The notes beneath the pieces are model-generated. The model made no database searches. It saw nothing but the letters and a program-made list of their open reading frames with translations, and was not told the origin of the DNA. Shown here piece by piece: positions 10,423 through 25,400 of a stretch of DNA of 64,000 bases. How positions within the stretch are numbered: the first letter of the stretch is position 1; the number at the start of each line of letters is the position of its first letter. Source of the DNA: Apostichopus japonicus (lineage: Eukaryota; Echinodermata; Holothuroidea; Aspidochirotida; Stichopodidae); assembly GCF_037975245.1 (NCBI RefSeq), contig NC_092562.1, positions 9,837,001-9,901,000 of the forward strand, read 5' to 3'. Made by a program: the position numbers and the translations under genes.

Positions 10423-13400
10423 GTAAGTTACGTTTATAAAATCACTTTAAAACATGCATACACATGATTTGATATATGGTAATACTTTATGATATGATTG
10501 TAAAAAAAATTCTTACAATTAACTGTAGGCATAACATTGTTCTTGTGTATGGTTTTATTTGTGCCAGTGTCAAGGTTTGCCAAAGATGAGATTGTATTTG
10601 TCTTAAAAGTCAGGTCTCGAAATTCGAGCCATTTACTGGCTAAATGCCAGTGGATTTTGCCATTTGCATGTAGCAAAAAGAGACACTGGCAATTTTTGGC
10701 CATTAGACTTTACGAACTTAAAAAACTGGTAATTCGTCTAACAATCGTCAGACAGAGTCCGCATATGTCCATACCTAACACAAGCGCTGTGTTACTGCTT
10801 ATGATCAGCAAACATTATTGGTAACATGTGTCCTGTGATTCAGGAAAATGCCTGGGAGAACTTAATTTTTAGCCAGTAGACTGTTTAAGTAGCCTACTGG
10901 CATTTATTAGCAAGTGGCTATAATTGTGACTTTCTTTTTTCCTCAGTATTTGTTGATCTCTCTCACACTATCTTTCTAAAATTTCTTTCTTTCCTTCTAA
11001 AATTTCTTCCTTTTCTTTAAAATTTCTTTCTTTCTGAAAGTTTGAAATGTTTCATGATCTGGTAACTGTACTTTCTGTAATCTACAATTATAAATGTATT
11101 ACTTCACATAGAGAACTGAATTCATACCAATTTAAGACTTTTCTAAATTTGAATAGTTATGACCTCAGAAATAGTATTATTTTTTTTTCATTCATTCAAA
11201 GGTATCTCAATTTTCCTTTCTGTAAACAGGTGTCATTGCAATCTCCATGGTGAATTTTGTTTTCTGAATGATAATGAAGACGTTGTCTGTAGTTGTGGGC
11301 ATAACACTGGAGGAACCAGTTGTGAGAGGTGTGCACCAGGTTTTGAAGGTGCCAGGTGGCAACCAGCATCTTTCTTTCCTTTCCCAGACGGATCGGCTAA
11401 TACTTGTATCGGTAACTACATCAAGACTTTTTACTTGTATACTAGTGTTACATTGGGGTGCGAAGGCTCAATTAGTTCAGGGCTCTATTATTAAATAAGT
11501 AGAATTAACAACAGTTTTATGAGAAACTCCAGACATAGATATAATTGTAGAATATAAGCTTTATTTATTCTGTGTGGCGATATTGTTGCTGGAGTGTATC
11601 TGAACTACACTCTCTGAAGTTTGGAAATCCTAGTCTTTTTCATACTAAAAAACTACAGTACTTAAGTCATTACAACTCCCTTTGAATGGGCAATAACCTC
11701 TCTGTGACATAAACTCTTGGTCCCAGAGTCTTTGACTTATTATTACTAACGCACATAGGAGAGGACTATGACTAACCACATTTGTATACACATGAGATGC
11801 AACAGGTTGTCATCTGTCGTTAAGCATGAATATTTCATGGAATTAAGACAAAGGGGGCTTCTACGAATATGATGTGGGTGAGGGGTGAATAAACTCGGGA
11901 ACAGGAAGTAAGTTACTCTTAAGACAAAGACAAAAGCAAAGCACATGTTTAAAGTAATATGATGGGGATATAACTACATACTACATTACACTAGTGTGAA
12001 CAACTAATCCCAACATTTATCAAACCCTTGAAAATAATTCACTTTTGATATCACCCAGGTGGGTCAATATTTCTCTACTTGTAACTTTCATCTCACACTT
12101 CAAAGCAATTGAGCTGACAGTTCCAGTAGTATGACTATATAGTATATCTCTCAGATAAAGGTTATAAAGTTGTTCATTCTGTCAGGAGAGCTTTGAAACA
12201 TAATATGAGAGGACAGTATATAAGGTGGTTTAAGCATTGAAAAATTGCCCCAACTCTCTGTTGACAAGTGGCAGGACCACCATTTTCATTATGGTAACAA
12301 GACTCAGTTATAAACCCTGCTGATACTGCTTCAAGATACCTTCTTTTTTGGAGTACCATCTGCCTGTCTCTGATACCCCCCCTCCCCGTCCCCCTCATCA
12401 TTTAATCTTGCCACCATCTCTCTACCACTTTCCTAACTGAATACTCACCCTACCTGCACACTATCCACATCTACTATACCCTCTCACCCCCCCCCCCCCC
12501 CCATTTCAATCATACCCTATAACCCATCACTCAGCTTTGAGCTTACGAATTATGTTCTCAATTAAATGTAACCGGTGTACTAGAGAGGTTTATAATTCAA
12601 ACACTGAACACAAAGACAACATAGGAAAACACAGTACCTGCATAAACCTCGAGGGTTGTAACTCAACAAGTTTTGTTTATATTAATACTCATATACATAC
12701 ACCGTTGAGTTCATTGCAGGCTATTGAATGCACCTATCCAGCTACTCTCGGATGGCATGCATTATCAGTATGCATTGCAGCTTATTTTCAATAACTCAAC
12801 AAAATATAATGAAGTGGACAGGACAGCCCTTTACTTTCAAGGTCCCTCTTTTGGGTTTATGTCATCAGATGAACATTCATGCTATGCCTGTAATTACTGT
12901 TGTATATCAGCTCTCCTACTTCTGGCTATTGCAAGAGTAGGTTTTGGCGGGGAGTTCATGTTCAATATAGCTACTTACTTACTAGTTTTCTGCGAAAATG
13001 AGAACTTTACCAAGAATTTCTATAGCAGTGTTGTGTTTTTTGGCCTGGTTTGTTTGTTTCTACTTTTCAGAAGTAATCAGAGTGGGTTAACACGTTTATA
13101 ATGTTACAGCCTATCATCCAGTTTGTTCGTGAATCAATTTCATATTGATGGATATTTAATAACTCATACTTCATCATGAAGGTTCACATAAATTGCTCAG
13201 CCTTATAAGCCACACACACCTTGATACCTCCTTTTATTTACTATGTACATAGGCTTGTATTATGTTTATAAAATGTCCTCCAAATTCATAAAGTTTAATC
13301 TCTAACAAATTTCATTTGAAGATTTGCTAATCATGGTCCACTGTGGCATTGCCACAGTGTCCCTATTTAATACCACCATCCTTCAAGCTACATAGGAAAT

Positions 13401-16400
13401 GCATTATTTAGCAGTAACTTGCTGCATGGGGACAATACTGAGTTCAAGCCATCAGTATCTTAATGGCCACTAGCTTTATATTACTTTTACATATAGAAAA
13501 AATCAGATTTACATTCAAGTGTATGAAAGCATATAATGCCTAAATTAAGTTTTTGGATGGAAACATTTCTCAGAACAGTACCGTTAATTTTTTACAGAAC
13601 CATAAACATTTTCCTTAGATTGGAATTGTATTTCTTATTACTTTGAAGGCAGTGCTAAGTATAAAAGTACTCACATTGTGTGAGCTCAGTGGGTGGGTCT
13701 TCTTTACTCTATGTGTTTGTTCAGAGATTGCATTTTATCATTTTGACGGGCTAAAAAAAAAAAAAAAAAATTCTTCAAAGAATCAGATGAAGATGAAATA
13801 ATGTTGTCTTATCCAAGAATTTTCATATCCATAACTTTCACAAGAATGACTGAAATTTTCCCAAATATCAAGGTTTTACAGAATATGCTTAGAACCCATG
13901 TTAAAAGTTGTTCTGTGAGATTCCTGCTTGATTCCTGCTTGATTCCTGCTTGCGGGAAGATCACATATACATACATACATACATACATACATACATACAT
14001 ACACACATACATACATACATACATACATACATTCTAGTATATTGTTTATAACTTCATATATTCTTTTTTACTATATAACTGACCTATTTTGGAAGATAAT
14101 TTGAAATAGTATTTTACTAAATTTCTGCTTCAGAAAGCAGTTGCTTTGAGACAACTTCTGTTCACTTTTTTGACAAGGCATTGGCTACCCTAATCCTTTA
14201 TTTTAAATTGAAGGGAATAAGTCCAATATGGTTAAAGAAAGTAATAACATATAACAGGAGTTATAAAAACAATAACAACAGCATAAGACTGACTGGGAAA
14301 ATACCAACAAAATTAATTTAGGATTCAAGCAGAAATTCATCAAATTATCCTTAATGTAGATTAATGAATTTAAGTTTCAAAGTTGTCTTCCTCCTCATCC
14401 ACTTTTCTTTATTCTGTTTGCTCCATGCAAATAACTGTCCCCCTCTGAAAGGACAATTCAGATCTGTTCATCCATAATTAACATAACAATGGCTAGCATT
14501 CTTGGTGTATACCCCTGTGTGACTGTTGCCTGACTTTTCGTGGTGTTCCCCAGATCTGTAAACTTGTGTTAAGGATATCAATGTACACTGAGTTACCACA
14601 GTGAGCAGTACTTGAACAAAAGCTGCACTAGAAGATACACATCAGTGCCTTTGAATGGATATTGTCTACCCCCATAAATATACTCCAAGGCAGTAGTGTT
14701 GATTATAGAGGAAAGTTGCTGGTTGGTTTCACTTCGTGGTCGGTAGTCGGATGAGATTCAACAAGGCAAATTGATCAGTACAGAGGGTATCATAGTAGCA
14801 AGCTATACATGTATATAAATATATATGTACATATTCTACTGGAATCTATATAACACTGGCATATGGTGGGCATGATGAACAGAATTTTGTGGTTATAAAA
14901 ATTGTGGTTACCTTGGGAAGTGGTTCACTCAGTGAATTAAGTGAATTTGACAAACCAGTGTCAGAGCTATGACTTGATAATCAAGGATTTTAATATGGAT
15001 CTATTCTATGAGAAGGATATTTTGCCGGAGTTATAACCTTTTAATCTCACATGTTAAAACTTCTGTGACTGTATATTGATGGACTACACCGCAGCTGTGA
15101 CTTATTCTCCGATGGAGGATCTGAAATGAGATTGGAAGTGATGACATTTTTGACTGGCAGTGACAGATATACTGCAGGCATAGTCCTCATTTCATCTAGT
15201 ACTATCAAACTTAGGGCATATTGTTATCTTTTAGTCAGAACATTTTAAAACCTGGAGGTTCTAGCTTGTGAATGTGGAAGAACATGGAGAAAAGTCACAT
15301 TAGGACGGTGTTGTTGTTTGGGGGTTGTTTTACAGTCATTACAATTGTCTCAATGTTAATGATCTATACACCACCATCAGACCCCTGGTCATCTACTAGG
15401 CTTAGACGACAAATCAGACAAGTCGGTAGGTATTAACATAACCTGGAATAATTTGGCGTTCAAAATGTTTTGCAGCAGTTTTGAAGGCACTGAATTTTGT
15501 CTGTTATTAAAAGATGATGATTCTTGCTCTGATTTACAACTTAAGACATACAGTAGCAATTGTCAAGTTTGTGTACTGTAGCATTTTTGTCATGTGATAC
15601 TGTATATGATTGGATATTCTGTAATGATCGAACTCTAAACGATATGCTTAGATTTCACTTATCTGTGAGATTGTGTAGGCTACTGTAGGTTGGAAGTAAA
15701 GTGAGCAAATATGTCTGTACAGCAGTGTTCACGGAAAAGAAAAAAATGCTTATTTTTTGTAATACGTTAAAAAGTAAGCCTTTACAAAACATTGACAACT
15801 TTGTAGGATTTTTTTTTTTTTAAATTTTTTGATCGCTTTAGAATTGACAAAAGTATTTAATGTCCCAAAAGTTACATTTGCTACATATAATGTGTTGTAT
15901 GTTACCATACACTGTAGGTGACAAGCCCAAAAAATCATTTGGGTTCAAATTTTCTTTTATTCAATTGGCTTTTCAGTATATAAAGACATTGAGTTAATGA
16001 AGGAGATTTGTTGTCATACAGAAATTATATCGTAATATACCCTATGGTAATTTACTAACATATTTGTAAATTGATCCCGTATATACCCATAGGCCTGTGT
16101 CATTGCTTTCCTGTAGTTGCAACCTGCATTTTCTCTGTGTTAATTGGAAAAGTGCAACTGACCAGCTGTCATTGTTACTGATCAGTTGAAAAAGGTGGTA
16201 ATTAATATAATCCAAGCATTCTTTATCCCCTCTCTATCCATCTTCATTATCCACATACCTCTTAACAAAACCATTAATTCCTCTCTCCCTCAATCCCCCC
16301 TCCCACCCATAACCCCCCCCCCTTAGCCCACCACCATGTATATCACCCATATAGTAAACTACACATTAATAATGCTCTATAGGTACTGTAATATTTACCA

Positions 16401-19400
16401 GAATCATACTGCAGTGGAAGACTTTTATTTAGTTGCCAACTTCTTGGGAGGAACAAAATTGCAAGATACAATAGAAGCTTGTCATAAATTTAGGGTTAAC
16501 AATTTGGCATTTTGGAAAAATATTTTCCCAGATAGATGATACTTACCTTACACTGACAGAGACATACATTATGTAACAGTGCTGAGCATAGAAACTGCAT
16601 AAAATAGTTAACACAGCGCATGAAGCCTAATGTGTACAGTTATGAACTCGGAAATATTGATACATCGGCCAGCACATTTGTCCGATAAGTGTTTTTTTGC
16701 CTGTACAGAACCACAGAATATTTTTGTCTGAATTTTTAATTTTTTCTCAATGACTATAGTTTGGTAATAAGATACGTTGCCATGATTGTGTGATTATTTA
16801 CTACGCAATAATTGCCCAAAAAGGAGAAAAAAGATAGCGTAGATCGTTGAGATATGATGAGGCTTCGAAACAGCTGTAGTTACTATAGAATGATAGACTA
16901 GAACATAATAAAAAAAAAGGCAACAACCCTCCCACTGTGTGTGTGTGTGTTTAATTATCCCGGGCATTTTCTTCTTGATTTTTTCAAATACCATTATTGT
17001 ATCACCTTCTGTATCCTCTCAATTTAATTCATATGTACTTCATCATCTAATCTGGCAACATGGTGTGATATCCCCATTAACTTGCAGAGACACCCCCCAC
17101 TACCGCACCACCTACTACCACAATCACCACAGTATTCGAAACTGAAGCTGTCACAGAATTTGTTACAGAGATGGTCACGGAGCCGGTCCCCGGTCCACCT
17201 CAGGGTGATCCGGGCGTCTGTGAAGGAGAACCGGATCCTTGCAGCAATCAGGGAACTTGTATTCCGGTCTATTCTGCTCTCGGATTCAGATGCGATTGTA
17301 ACGCAGGGTATTTAGGTAAGTAACGCTTATATTTACTCTAAGTGAGAAATATCACTGTGAAAACATCCTTAATTCTAAATGCTTTGGCATGATGAATGGA
17401 TCGTGAAATAAGTAACAAATTCTATTCAGTTTGTCTTAAATTTAAATCAACCAGAGGCTTTTCATGGGAGTGAAAATATTAGACACTTACTGTAAATATA
17501 AAGAGAACAAAAACAAAAAATTGTCAAAAACTGCCCATGTCTACTGCATTTAGCCTGTGTAGGTAAAAAAAATAGAACAACAGGCCCTCTGAACATTTAC
17601 TTTAAGCAAAATAGGGATGCACCGGATATCCGGCCGGATAGTGAGAAATTATCCGGTTCCGGTTCCGGCCGGATATTTTTCAAAATCCGGCCGGATCTTT
17701 TGCAAAATCTGGCCGGATCTTTTGCAAAATCTGGCCTGAATTATTCCTTAAAAAGGTGTTGGTATTAACTTAAATCAATGTAAACTATTTCCAAAAATTA
17801 ATAAAAACATTCAGAGTAAGGAAAAATTAGGTTTAACATGTGTAATTTAATTTTCTCAATGGTCTGACCCACTGTTTCTAAAGATCAAAATAATACAACT
17901 ACTGTAATAATATGAAGCTATATACACAATGTACACTCTGCAATTTCATCAGCCTGATCCTGAACAGTGAAATGCTTCCAAATAAATGAGGAAGCCATAT
18001 TCCAAATCTTATAGTGAAATAACTTTCATTAACACTACTACTTGTCAGAGAGAAACACTTGCATGAAATGAAATGTCCAAAATCCAAACATGTGCATTAG
18101 GACCTTAAGAAGTCAAAACAATGGATCTTTTTGTGGACCACTACAGTCCATTTCCTGTCTAGAAAGCTGTCAATTGTTACTCATTGTTTGTGGTCATGGC
18201 AATAAACAAATTGTAATCTTGGCACTTTTATATAGATGAAGCAATGGACTAGCAGAGTTTCCAACAAATGGGGTGCCAGTCACAGAAAAAACAGTATCTA
18301 ATTTTCTCACAGAAAGAGATATCTCTTGTCAACATGAAAGTTCCTAAAAGTTCATGAAAAACCTAAATCATTAAGTGTTCTAATGAACATTCTATTCCAT
18401 TTTAAAGGATAGATAAAAGATAGATAAGAAGTTTCTTCCACTTCTGGACAGATACAATGCCTTTTTTATTTTATTTTTACAGATAATATTGCAGTGTAAA
18501 AATTTGTTACCAAATAATGAATAATAAAAGACAATTCTAAATCCAGATAGTAGTGTTATTACAACAATTATAAATCTTTTTATTCAGTATAAAGTATGAG
18601 ATTTGTGAAATGTAGCTTCCCATTTTAAAACAAACTTCATAGGTAGTATGTATTTTGCCAGCAAACAAATTTACATACTGTATCAAGCTTGTCCACAATT
18701 ATATTGTAGTTATTTTATTAAAGAATGTAGATTACACCACTTCAAGTCATTAAATCTCATAAGTGGGGTCTTAATTTCACCTTCTTTATAATATGTGTAT
18801 ACCTAACCTAAGATTTGCTCCTTGTTTCATACTTCTACTTCTTATTTATGATTTTCTTTTGTGTAATGAAAAAATCCAGTTCCGGCCGGATTTTATCCGG
18901 CCGGATTTCATGTACTATCCGGTAAAATCCGGTTCCGGCCGGATCCAAAAATTTGGATCCGGTGCATCCCTAAAGCAAAATGCTTTGTACAGTAATTAGG
19001 CGTCACCTCATTTTTTGTATTATTGATTTAAAGTATGCTGTTGTGTTGTACAGGTACTGGATGCTTGAATCATTGTGCTTAAGTTTGAATGGTGGAATCA
19101 AATCATTTCATTCCTTTTATGAGGGCAAACTTGTTCGAGTCACTTAGTCCTGTTTGAAATTTAGTGAAATGGATCACGATTCAATACAACATTGTTTATT
19201 GCCTTGTTTTAATATGAACTCCTAAATCTCTGAAATTTTGCTGATATTAAAAAGGTTTTCGATGTGACAAGTACAACGATCCTTGCGAAACGGAACCTTG
19301 TCCGAACAGCCGACCTCACTGTAGAAGTTACGGTGGTGTGACCTTTGACTGCTTGACACACGATGAGTTTAATAATATTACATTGACGACATTCCCAGTA

Positions 19401-22400
19401 AGTCTTCTGATCATATTTTTTGCCAGATGCAACATTCTTAATTTTCTTTTACTCATTTTCACCTTATTGAATAATATTTTTTTCACATTTTTAATAATAT
19501 TACCTTGACTACATTCCCAGTAAGTCTTATCATCTTCTGATCTTTGTTTTTCTCAGATGCAACATTCTTTATGTTCTTGTACTCATTTTCACATTATTTA
19601 ATAATATTTTTTTTTCATTTTTAATAATATCACCTTGACGACATTCCCAGTTAGTCTTATCATCTTCTGATCATAATTTTTGCCAGGTGCAACATTCTTA
19701 ATGTTCTTGTGCTCATTTTCACATTATTAATAATAATTTTTTACATTTTAACAATGTTGGCTGGTTTTTCTTGTTTCAATATTATTAAATTCTTTACATA
19801 TATTATATATAATATTATTATTTACGTATATTATATATTTAATAATTAAACTTGTGTTTTTTATTGTTCTGTTTGACAGCCGGACACCCTGACATTTGTT
19901 ACGATCTCAACCCTGGCTTTGGGAACAGCTTCCTTGCCACTGTTCTGTATATTTATGTTATTATTATGCTACTGCACTACTTGGCGACATCTCCACCCCA
20001 AGCCGCCTTACGGGTCAGAATACGTGGAGAACTTTGGAACGAGATACTTTGACAATTACTTCTCAAATGTGAGTTCAAAATTTTGATAAAACCAGTCACA
20101 ATTTCAGCTACAAAGTGTAAAAGAGGGATCATTCAGTGTGAGATTCATGAGACTCTCCAATACCATACATATTTTACCAGGTTTTCTTACCCACCCATAA
20201 TTCATCAGCGTATCAAATTAATTCATTTGGAAAAAGTCACTTACACTCTGGATGATATTCGTCAGGATGTCTAACAAATCTCTGCATAAAATCAAAAGAA
20301 AGTTTAAGGTTGGTGCAAATAAGGTCCCGAGTTCGAGTCACTCCAAGATTAATGTATGTCGTCCATTTACAGAGTTGTTGACAATGAACAATTCATAATC
20401 ATGGACGTTAAAATATGAATCTAAGAGACTGACTTCGGTCAGCTTGCGGCTTTGATTAGCCAATGATGGCTTTTTCGCGAGTTCCTGCTTGCAGAATGAT
20501 CTAAAATACATACATGTACATAAATGAAAACTGAGGTTTAATTGATAAAATACATATATAAATAAAATAAATAAATATATTAAAACAAGGAAAAAGAATG
20601 ATGTATAATACAGAGCTAAACAGTGCATTATTGATTTAACTCCCAGCATCAATGCTTGTTCCATTGTTGATATATAAAAATAATGAAATTTGTTAAAATC
20701 GATTTTGGATGAGTTCATGCATGGCTGAATAATCTGTGATGTCAAAAAATGGCAACTACACTGTTTTTTTGCCCGCGCCCCTCCCTCCCCCCCCCCCATT
20801 TTTAGCTCATACCAGCATGCTGGTGTGAGCTATTGTTACAGTGCGGCGTCTATCACTCTATCCGTCAGCAATTGGTAAAACCGCTCCCACTCGCACAGTG
20901 TTTGATGGAATTTCATGAAACTTGGACACAAGGACCATTGGGTATAGAGCCATCAGAGATGGTCCAAAATTTGGGGTCAAAGGTCACCTGTGGGCCGTAA
21001 TGGGCCATTTTGTGGAAATACGCAAAATGCTTCTTCTCCTACAGATTCCATGGTACGATGTTGAGGGTTTGTCACGATAGTGCTATGGTAGTTTTACCTT
21101 CAGGGTGTTCATGAATTTGAGATCAAAGATCAACTATAGGGGTCTTTTGTGGCCCGGGCCGCGGCCCTATATTTTCAAATTGCTCCTGTTCGTACAGTGT
21201 ATGGCCAATTATGATGAAACTTGGTCACAATGTTCCTCGGGATGAGAGTTAAGAGGGGTGTTCGGAAAATTGAGGTCAAAGGTCATTTAGGGGGTCATCG
21301 GGGGTCATTCTTTGTAATATTTTCAAATATCTCAATCTCCTCAAGATTTTGATGGATCATATTCAAAGTTGAACTGATGATTGTTGGATTGTGTATGAAT
21401 AAGGTGATGCCTAAAAATGTTTGGTCAAAAGTTAATTAATTACAATTAATCCCCATTGTTTAAAAAAATCTGAGCCTTCACTTTTTGCCAAAGCTCCTTT
21501 AATTTGTCTCCCAATCCCTGCAGTGTTTGTTTACATTTGTGGTTAAGCTCTGCAGAGGCTGTTAGTGGAATTAAAGCAGGACTGGGAGTTGTTATTAACT
21601 GTTGAACTGTAAGCATGAGAGCCCTATAGCCAATCAGCACTTGCTGATTCTTAGAACTCTTTGAGCCTGAGGTATGTAGGCAGTTTGTGAAGTTATGTCT
21701 TGTAGGGAGTGCTTGTTATGTCTGCTAAGGTAGAGGGGAGAAAGTTGAATAGGGTAGGCCAGTGGTATTGTTTGAGAGAGTGGGTAAAATAGGATTTAAA
21801 GGGGAAAATAGGAATTATAGCCAGTGGTGTGGCCAGGATTCTGCTAACGGGGGGGGGGGGGGGGGGGGGTTATCCCTCATGGGCCCAAAATTGGTTTTGT
21901 GGGCCCTACATTTTTCAGCTTGAAAAGGTATGAGCTTCTGCACCATTGGTGCTCTAGTTTTCAATATGAAAAGATTATAATATTTTAGCAATTGGAAACA
22001 CCATAAGAAATATGTAACAGGATGTCGTTTCTATATTGACAAAGTACTGTATGATCAAGTGACATTAAACAGTGATGACCAAGGGCTCCTAAATGTATCA
22101 GTGAATAGTAATGAAAACTTGCAAGACAGTTTGATGTGTTTTCCATAAAATGGCCGGCCAAAGCACCATCGATTTTTTTTTTTTTTTTCATTCAGGAGAA
22201 ATCCACGGTTTTCTCAAATGGTCTTACAAATTGTGTAATAAGGATTCAGAAATGTGCTAAAACTGTAAACTATGAAGTTATATGTTAGCAGCAATGGAAA
22301 TGGCTTTCAAGAGGGCATGGGAGATGGACCAATGCATTTCTTTTGTTGTTGCTCTATATACTCCCCCACACATATTTTCCTAGGTATACAAGTTTATGGC

Positions 22401-25400
22401 ATGGTACAATCTCCATCTCATGTTTAATACCAATAAACAAAAATACTCAACATGGTTTTTCTCTTTGTTTTCTACCTATTTATAAATCCTATGAATGTGA
22501 CTAGCTTCAGAAAGTATTCTCAGTGTGATGTATGGATTTAGTAATTTTTTTCGTAGAGGCTCACATATTTTTCTAGTTTTTGATGAAAAGTTCATCTGGT
22601 TGTGTCTATATATAACATGAAATTTAAGCTAAAGCTATTACACATGCATTAAAAAAAAAACTCGGTCAAAATATAACTAATGAACATATGAAACACTGAA
22701 ATGGTTTATAAAAGTCACTGCAGTGTAATTTGACGATGAAGTACGAAGGGAAAGATAAAGTGCATGAAACTAAAAGAAGAACAAAAATTCACTTCCGGAG
22801 GTCATGCAAAATCACACATTGAGCAACAATGAAACTCGTCATCACGAGGTCTTTGAAATGGAAATGATTTTTGGTTTCGATGATAATCGTAACCTTTGCA
22901 ATCATGCGTGTGTGTATGTGTGTGTGTATGTGTGTGTGTGTGTGCGTGCGTTTGTGACGCCCAGCTTGTAAACACGATATCTCAAGAAGGGAAGCTTGGA
23001 CAGTTCTCATATTTGGTACATAGGAGTATCTTATTGAGTACAAGAAGCCTATTGTTTTTGGTGTAGGTCAAAGGTCACTTGGGGTCACCAGGGGTCAAAT
23101 AGTGAAAAGCTTGTAAACATGATATCTCAAGAAGCAAAGCTTGGATTGATTTCATTTCTGGTATGCAGGTTGACCACATTTAGTACAAAAAGCCTATCGT
23201 TTTTGGTGGATATCGAAGGTCATTTAGGGTCACCAGGGGTCAACTTGTAAAAACCTTTTCATAATATACGGTATCTCCCATCGTCCAGCCGATAAGTATA
23301 TGACATGGGCGATTCGCCTCATAAGAACAGGAGAGCCTACTGACAATTGAAAATGATCTTACGGGCATCCGTAGATTTGAATCTGAACTCGCGACAATAT
23401 CCCCATTGACTTAAGTGTGTCGCTAGAAGTCCTGAATTGCTATGTACATATCTACATACATGTACAGTGTCTTCCAAGGCTTGCTTGCAGACCATAGATA
23501 TATAAAAGTGCTAGAGCTACTTCAACACTTGTGACTCATCCGTATGGATATTTTGCTAAAGAGTTGATGTGATTTTGATGGAATAGTGCACTTGAATGGC
23601 GAAGCATGCCTTCTCTAGAAAATATTTGTAGATCATTGGTAGTTCTGGTTGGATGTAAGGTTGCACAGGTACCACGAATTTCAAAACATTTCTTGGCCAG
23701 CTGCCAAGGAGAAACTAGGTCAAGCACCTGTGAACTTGAGATTTGCTTTCACTCCATGGAGTTGGCTGTAACAATGTTGGCCTAGTTTTTCTCAATAATT
23801 TGTGAAACTACCATTGACAGGGTGTGACAAGGTTGATATTTTGGGACTAGTTGTGAATGGGGTAAGGGATTGTTTCAAAACATAACAGTCATGTGATCCA
23901 ATGTCAACAAAGGTCAATCAGGGGTCAAAACTAGTATTTTTGCAATAACTTGAGAACCAAATGTCCATTAAGGTTGGGACTTAAGCTATTGTAATACAAT
24001 AGTAGACCTGAATTTGGGTGACCTTTGACCTCAGGTTGACCTCCAGTGACCTGTATAAGCTTCTTTCAAGTTGATTCTTTGAAGTCTTGTGGGCAAATTC
24101 CAATCTAAATTGGCCATAAGTGGACTCCTCTGCAACCTTAATGTGCGAAGTTATTAGAGATTTGGTTTGGTTTGTAATACTTGGTGTGCGGATTCATAAC
24201 ATTGAGTACAAGAACCCTATTGTTTTTGATGGAGGTGTGTATAACCACGTATAGACTGACCTGTGTTAGCATGCCATAGTGTTATTGTAACAGCTAGTTC
24301 TGGTTATACTAACAAGCAGAAGTCTAGTGCATTGAAGTCATCGAAACCTCAATGCATTTTGCATTCTGGTTTCTTTTGTTTCATTTGTAGAGGCATTGTT
24401 TAATATCAAAATTAGCATTTGCATTGGATAAAAGTATACCTTATTTTTTGATATATAATGTTGTATTTTGTGATGCTCTGTCTTATTCTGCCCAACCTAT
24501 GTAATATTGATATGTAATTCAGGGACCCCAACACAGTGTTGAGATTTTGTCTTCGTTTTTTGGGGGGGTGGGAGGGGAGGGGGGCTTATTTCATAGTTAC
24601 TAATGAGATTTTGATGGAACAATAAACTAATGTGGTTATTTTCTGGTACCCAAATGTCCTTTAATCAGAAAGTCTAGGCCAATGGCATACCATCTGTTTG
24701 TAATAAATTGGAATTGCACCAGTTTGCAAAATCCTTTTCCACTTTGATGTTTATACCTTCAATATCGTTATTCACGGTGAAATGTTTGGTGGAAATATCA
24801 AATTATCTATTCCGATACTTTCATCTATAATTTATCGCTACAGTATTTTTTCCACCAGATTATGGACTTGTCAACAAGGTATAGTCTGTATTCATGATCA
24901 CTAACTCGTTAAATTTTGTTTTGACCTTTGTCTTTCTATACAGGCTCCATCAACCGTCTACAGCAAACACGAGAACCCAAAATACGGGCATCTGAGGGAC
25001 AGATGGATGGTGTTCTCTGAGAGGCTTACCGTGGGAAAGATTCTCTTCTCCGGTGAATTTTCCTATGTATGCGAGGGAATGCTCACAAAGGACAGTACGG
25101 ACAGGAGTGGGGTCAAAGTAGCCGTGAAAACAATCAAAGGTGAGTTGAAGTCCAGAAGTTGTGCATTTATACCGTAACGGACCTGTCTACTGTGCAGGGT
25201 ATACTCAACACAGGTTTGACAGTGACAAGGGGTTTGGGGGGAGGGGGAGAGGGTGGGGAAGGCAAGGATCAGACAATGTTCAATAGGGTTGTAATTGACA
25301 TTTGTGGTGGAACCAAAACAGAGTGAAAATTAATCAAAATTAGTTGCCGAGGCACCCCCCGCCACCCCTCCTCCTTCCTCTACTGGTATCAGGAGCATTC

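Larger units (their letters stand above)
11412..17087 (+). other. Receptor intron 3
   Basis: This 5.7-kb interval holds the candidate exon at 15284-15425, a poly-C tract near 12488, a CATA microsatellite (13967-14032), a short GT repeat near 16937 and otherwise AT-rich sequence. The 125-codon open frame at 12724-13101 matches nothing I know. Confidence 0.6.

Noticed and set aside
12724-13101. 125-codon plus-strand open frame in receptor intron 3 with a hydrophobic, Cys-rich second half
   Set aside because: It matches no family I know, the acceptor and donor options at its edges give stops in the receptor phase, and both overlapping frames look like chance AT-rich ORFs.
13809-14037. Tyr/His-rich frames over the CATA repeat
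   Set aside because: They are a translation of a microsatellite.
20316-20345. B-box-like word gagttcgagtcactcc suggesting a tRNA or SINE
   Set aside because: No convincing A box at the right distance and no acceptor stem.
20338-20799. 153-codon minus-strand frame in receptor intron 6
   Set aside because: Low-complexity, AT-derived and poly-G-derived sequence with no recognisable motif. The edges coincide with repeats.
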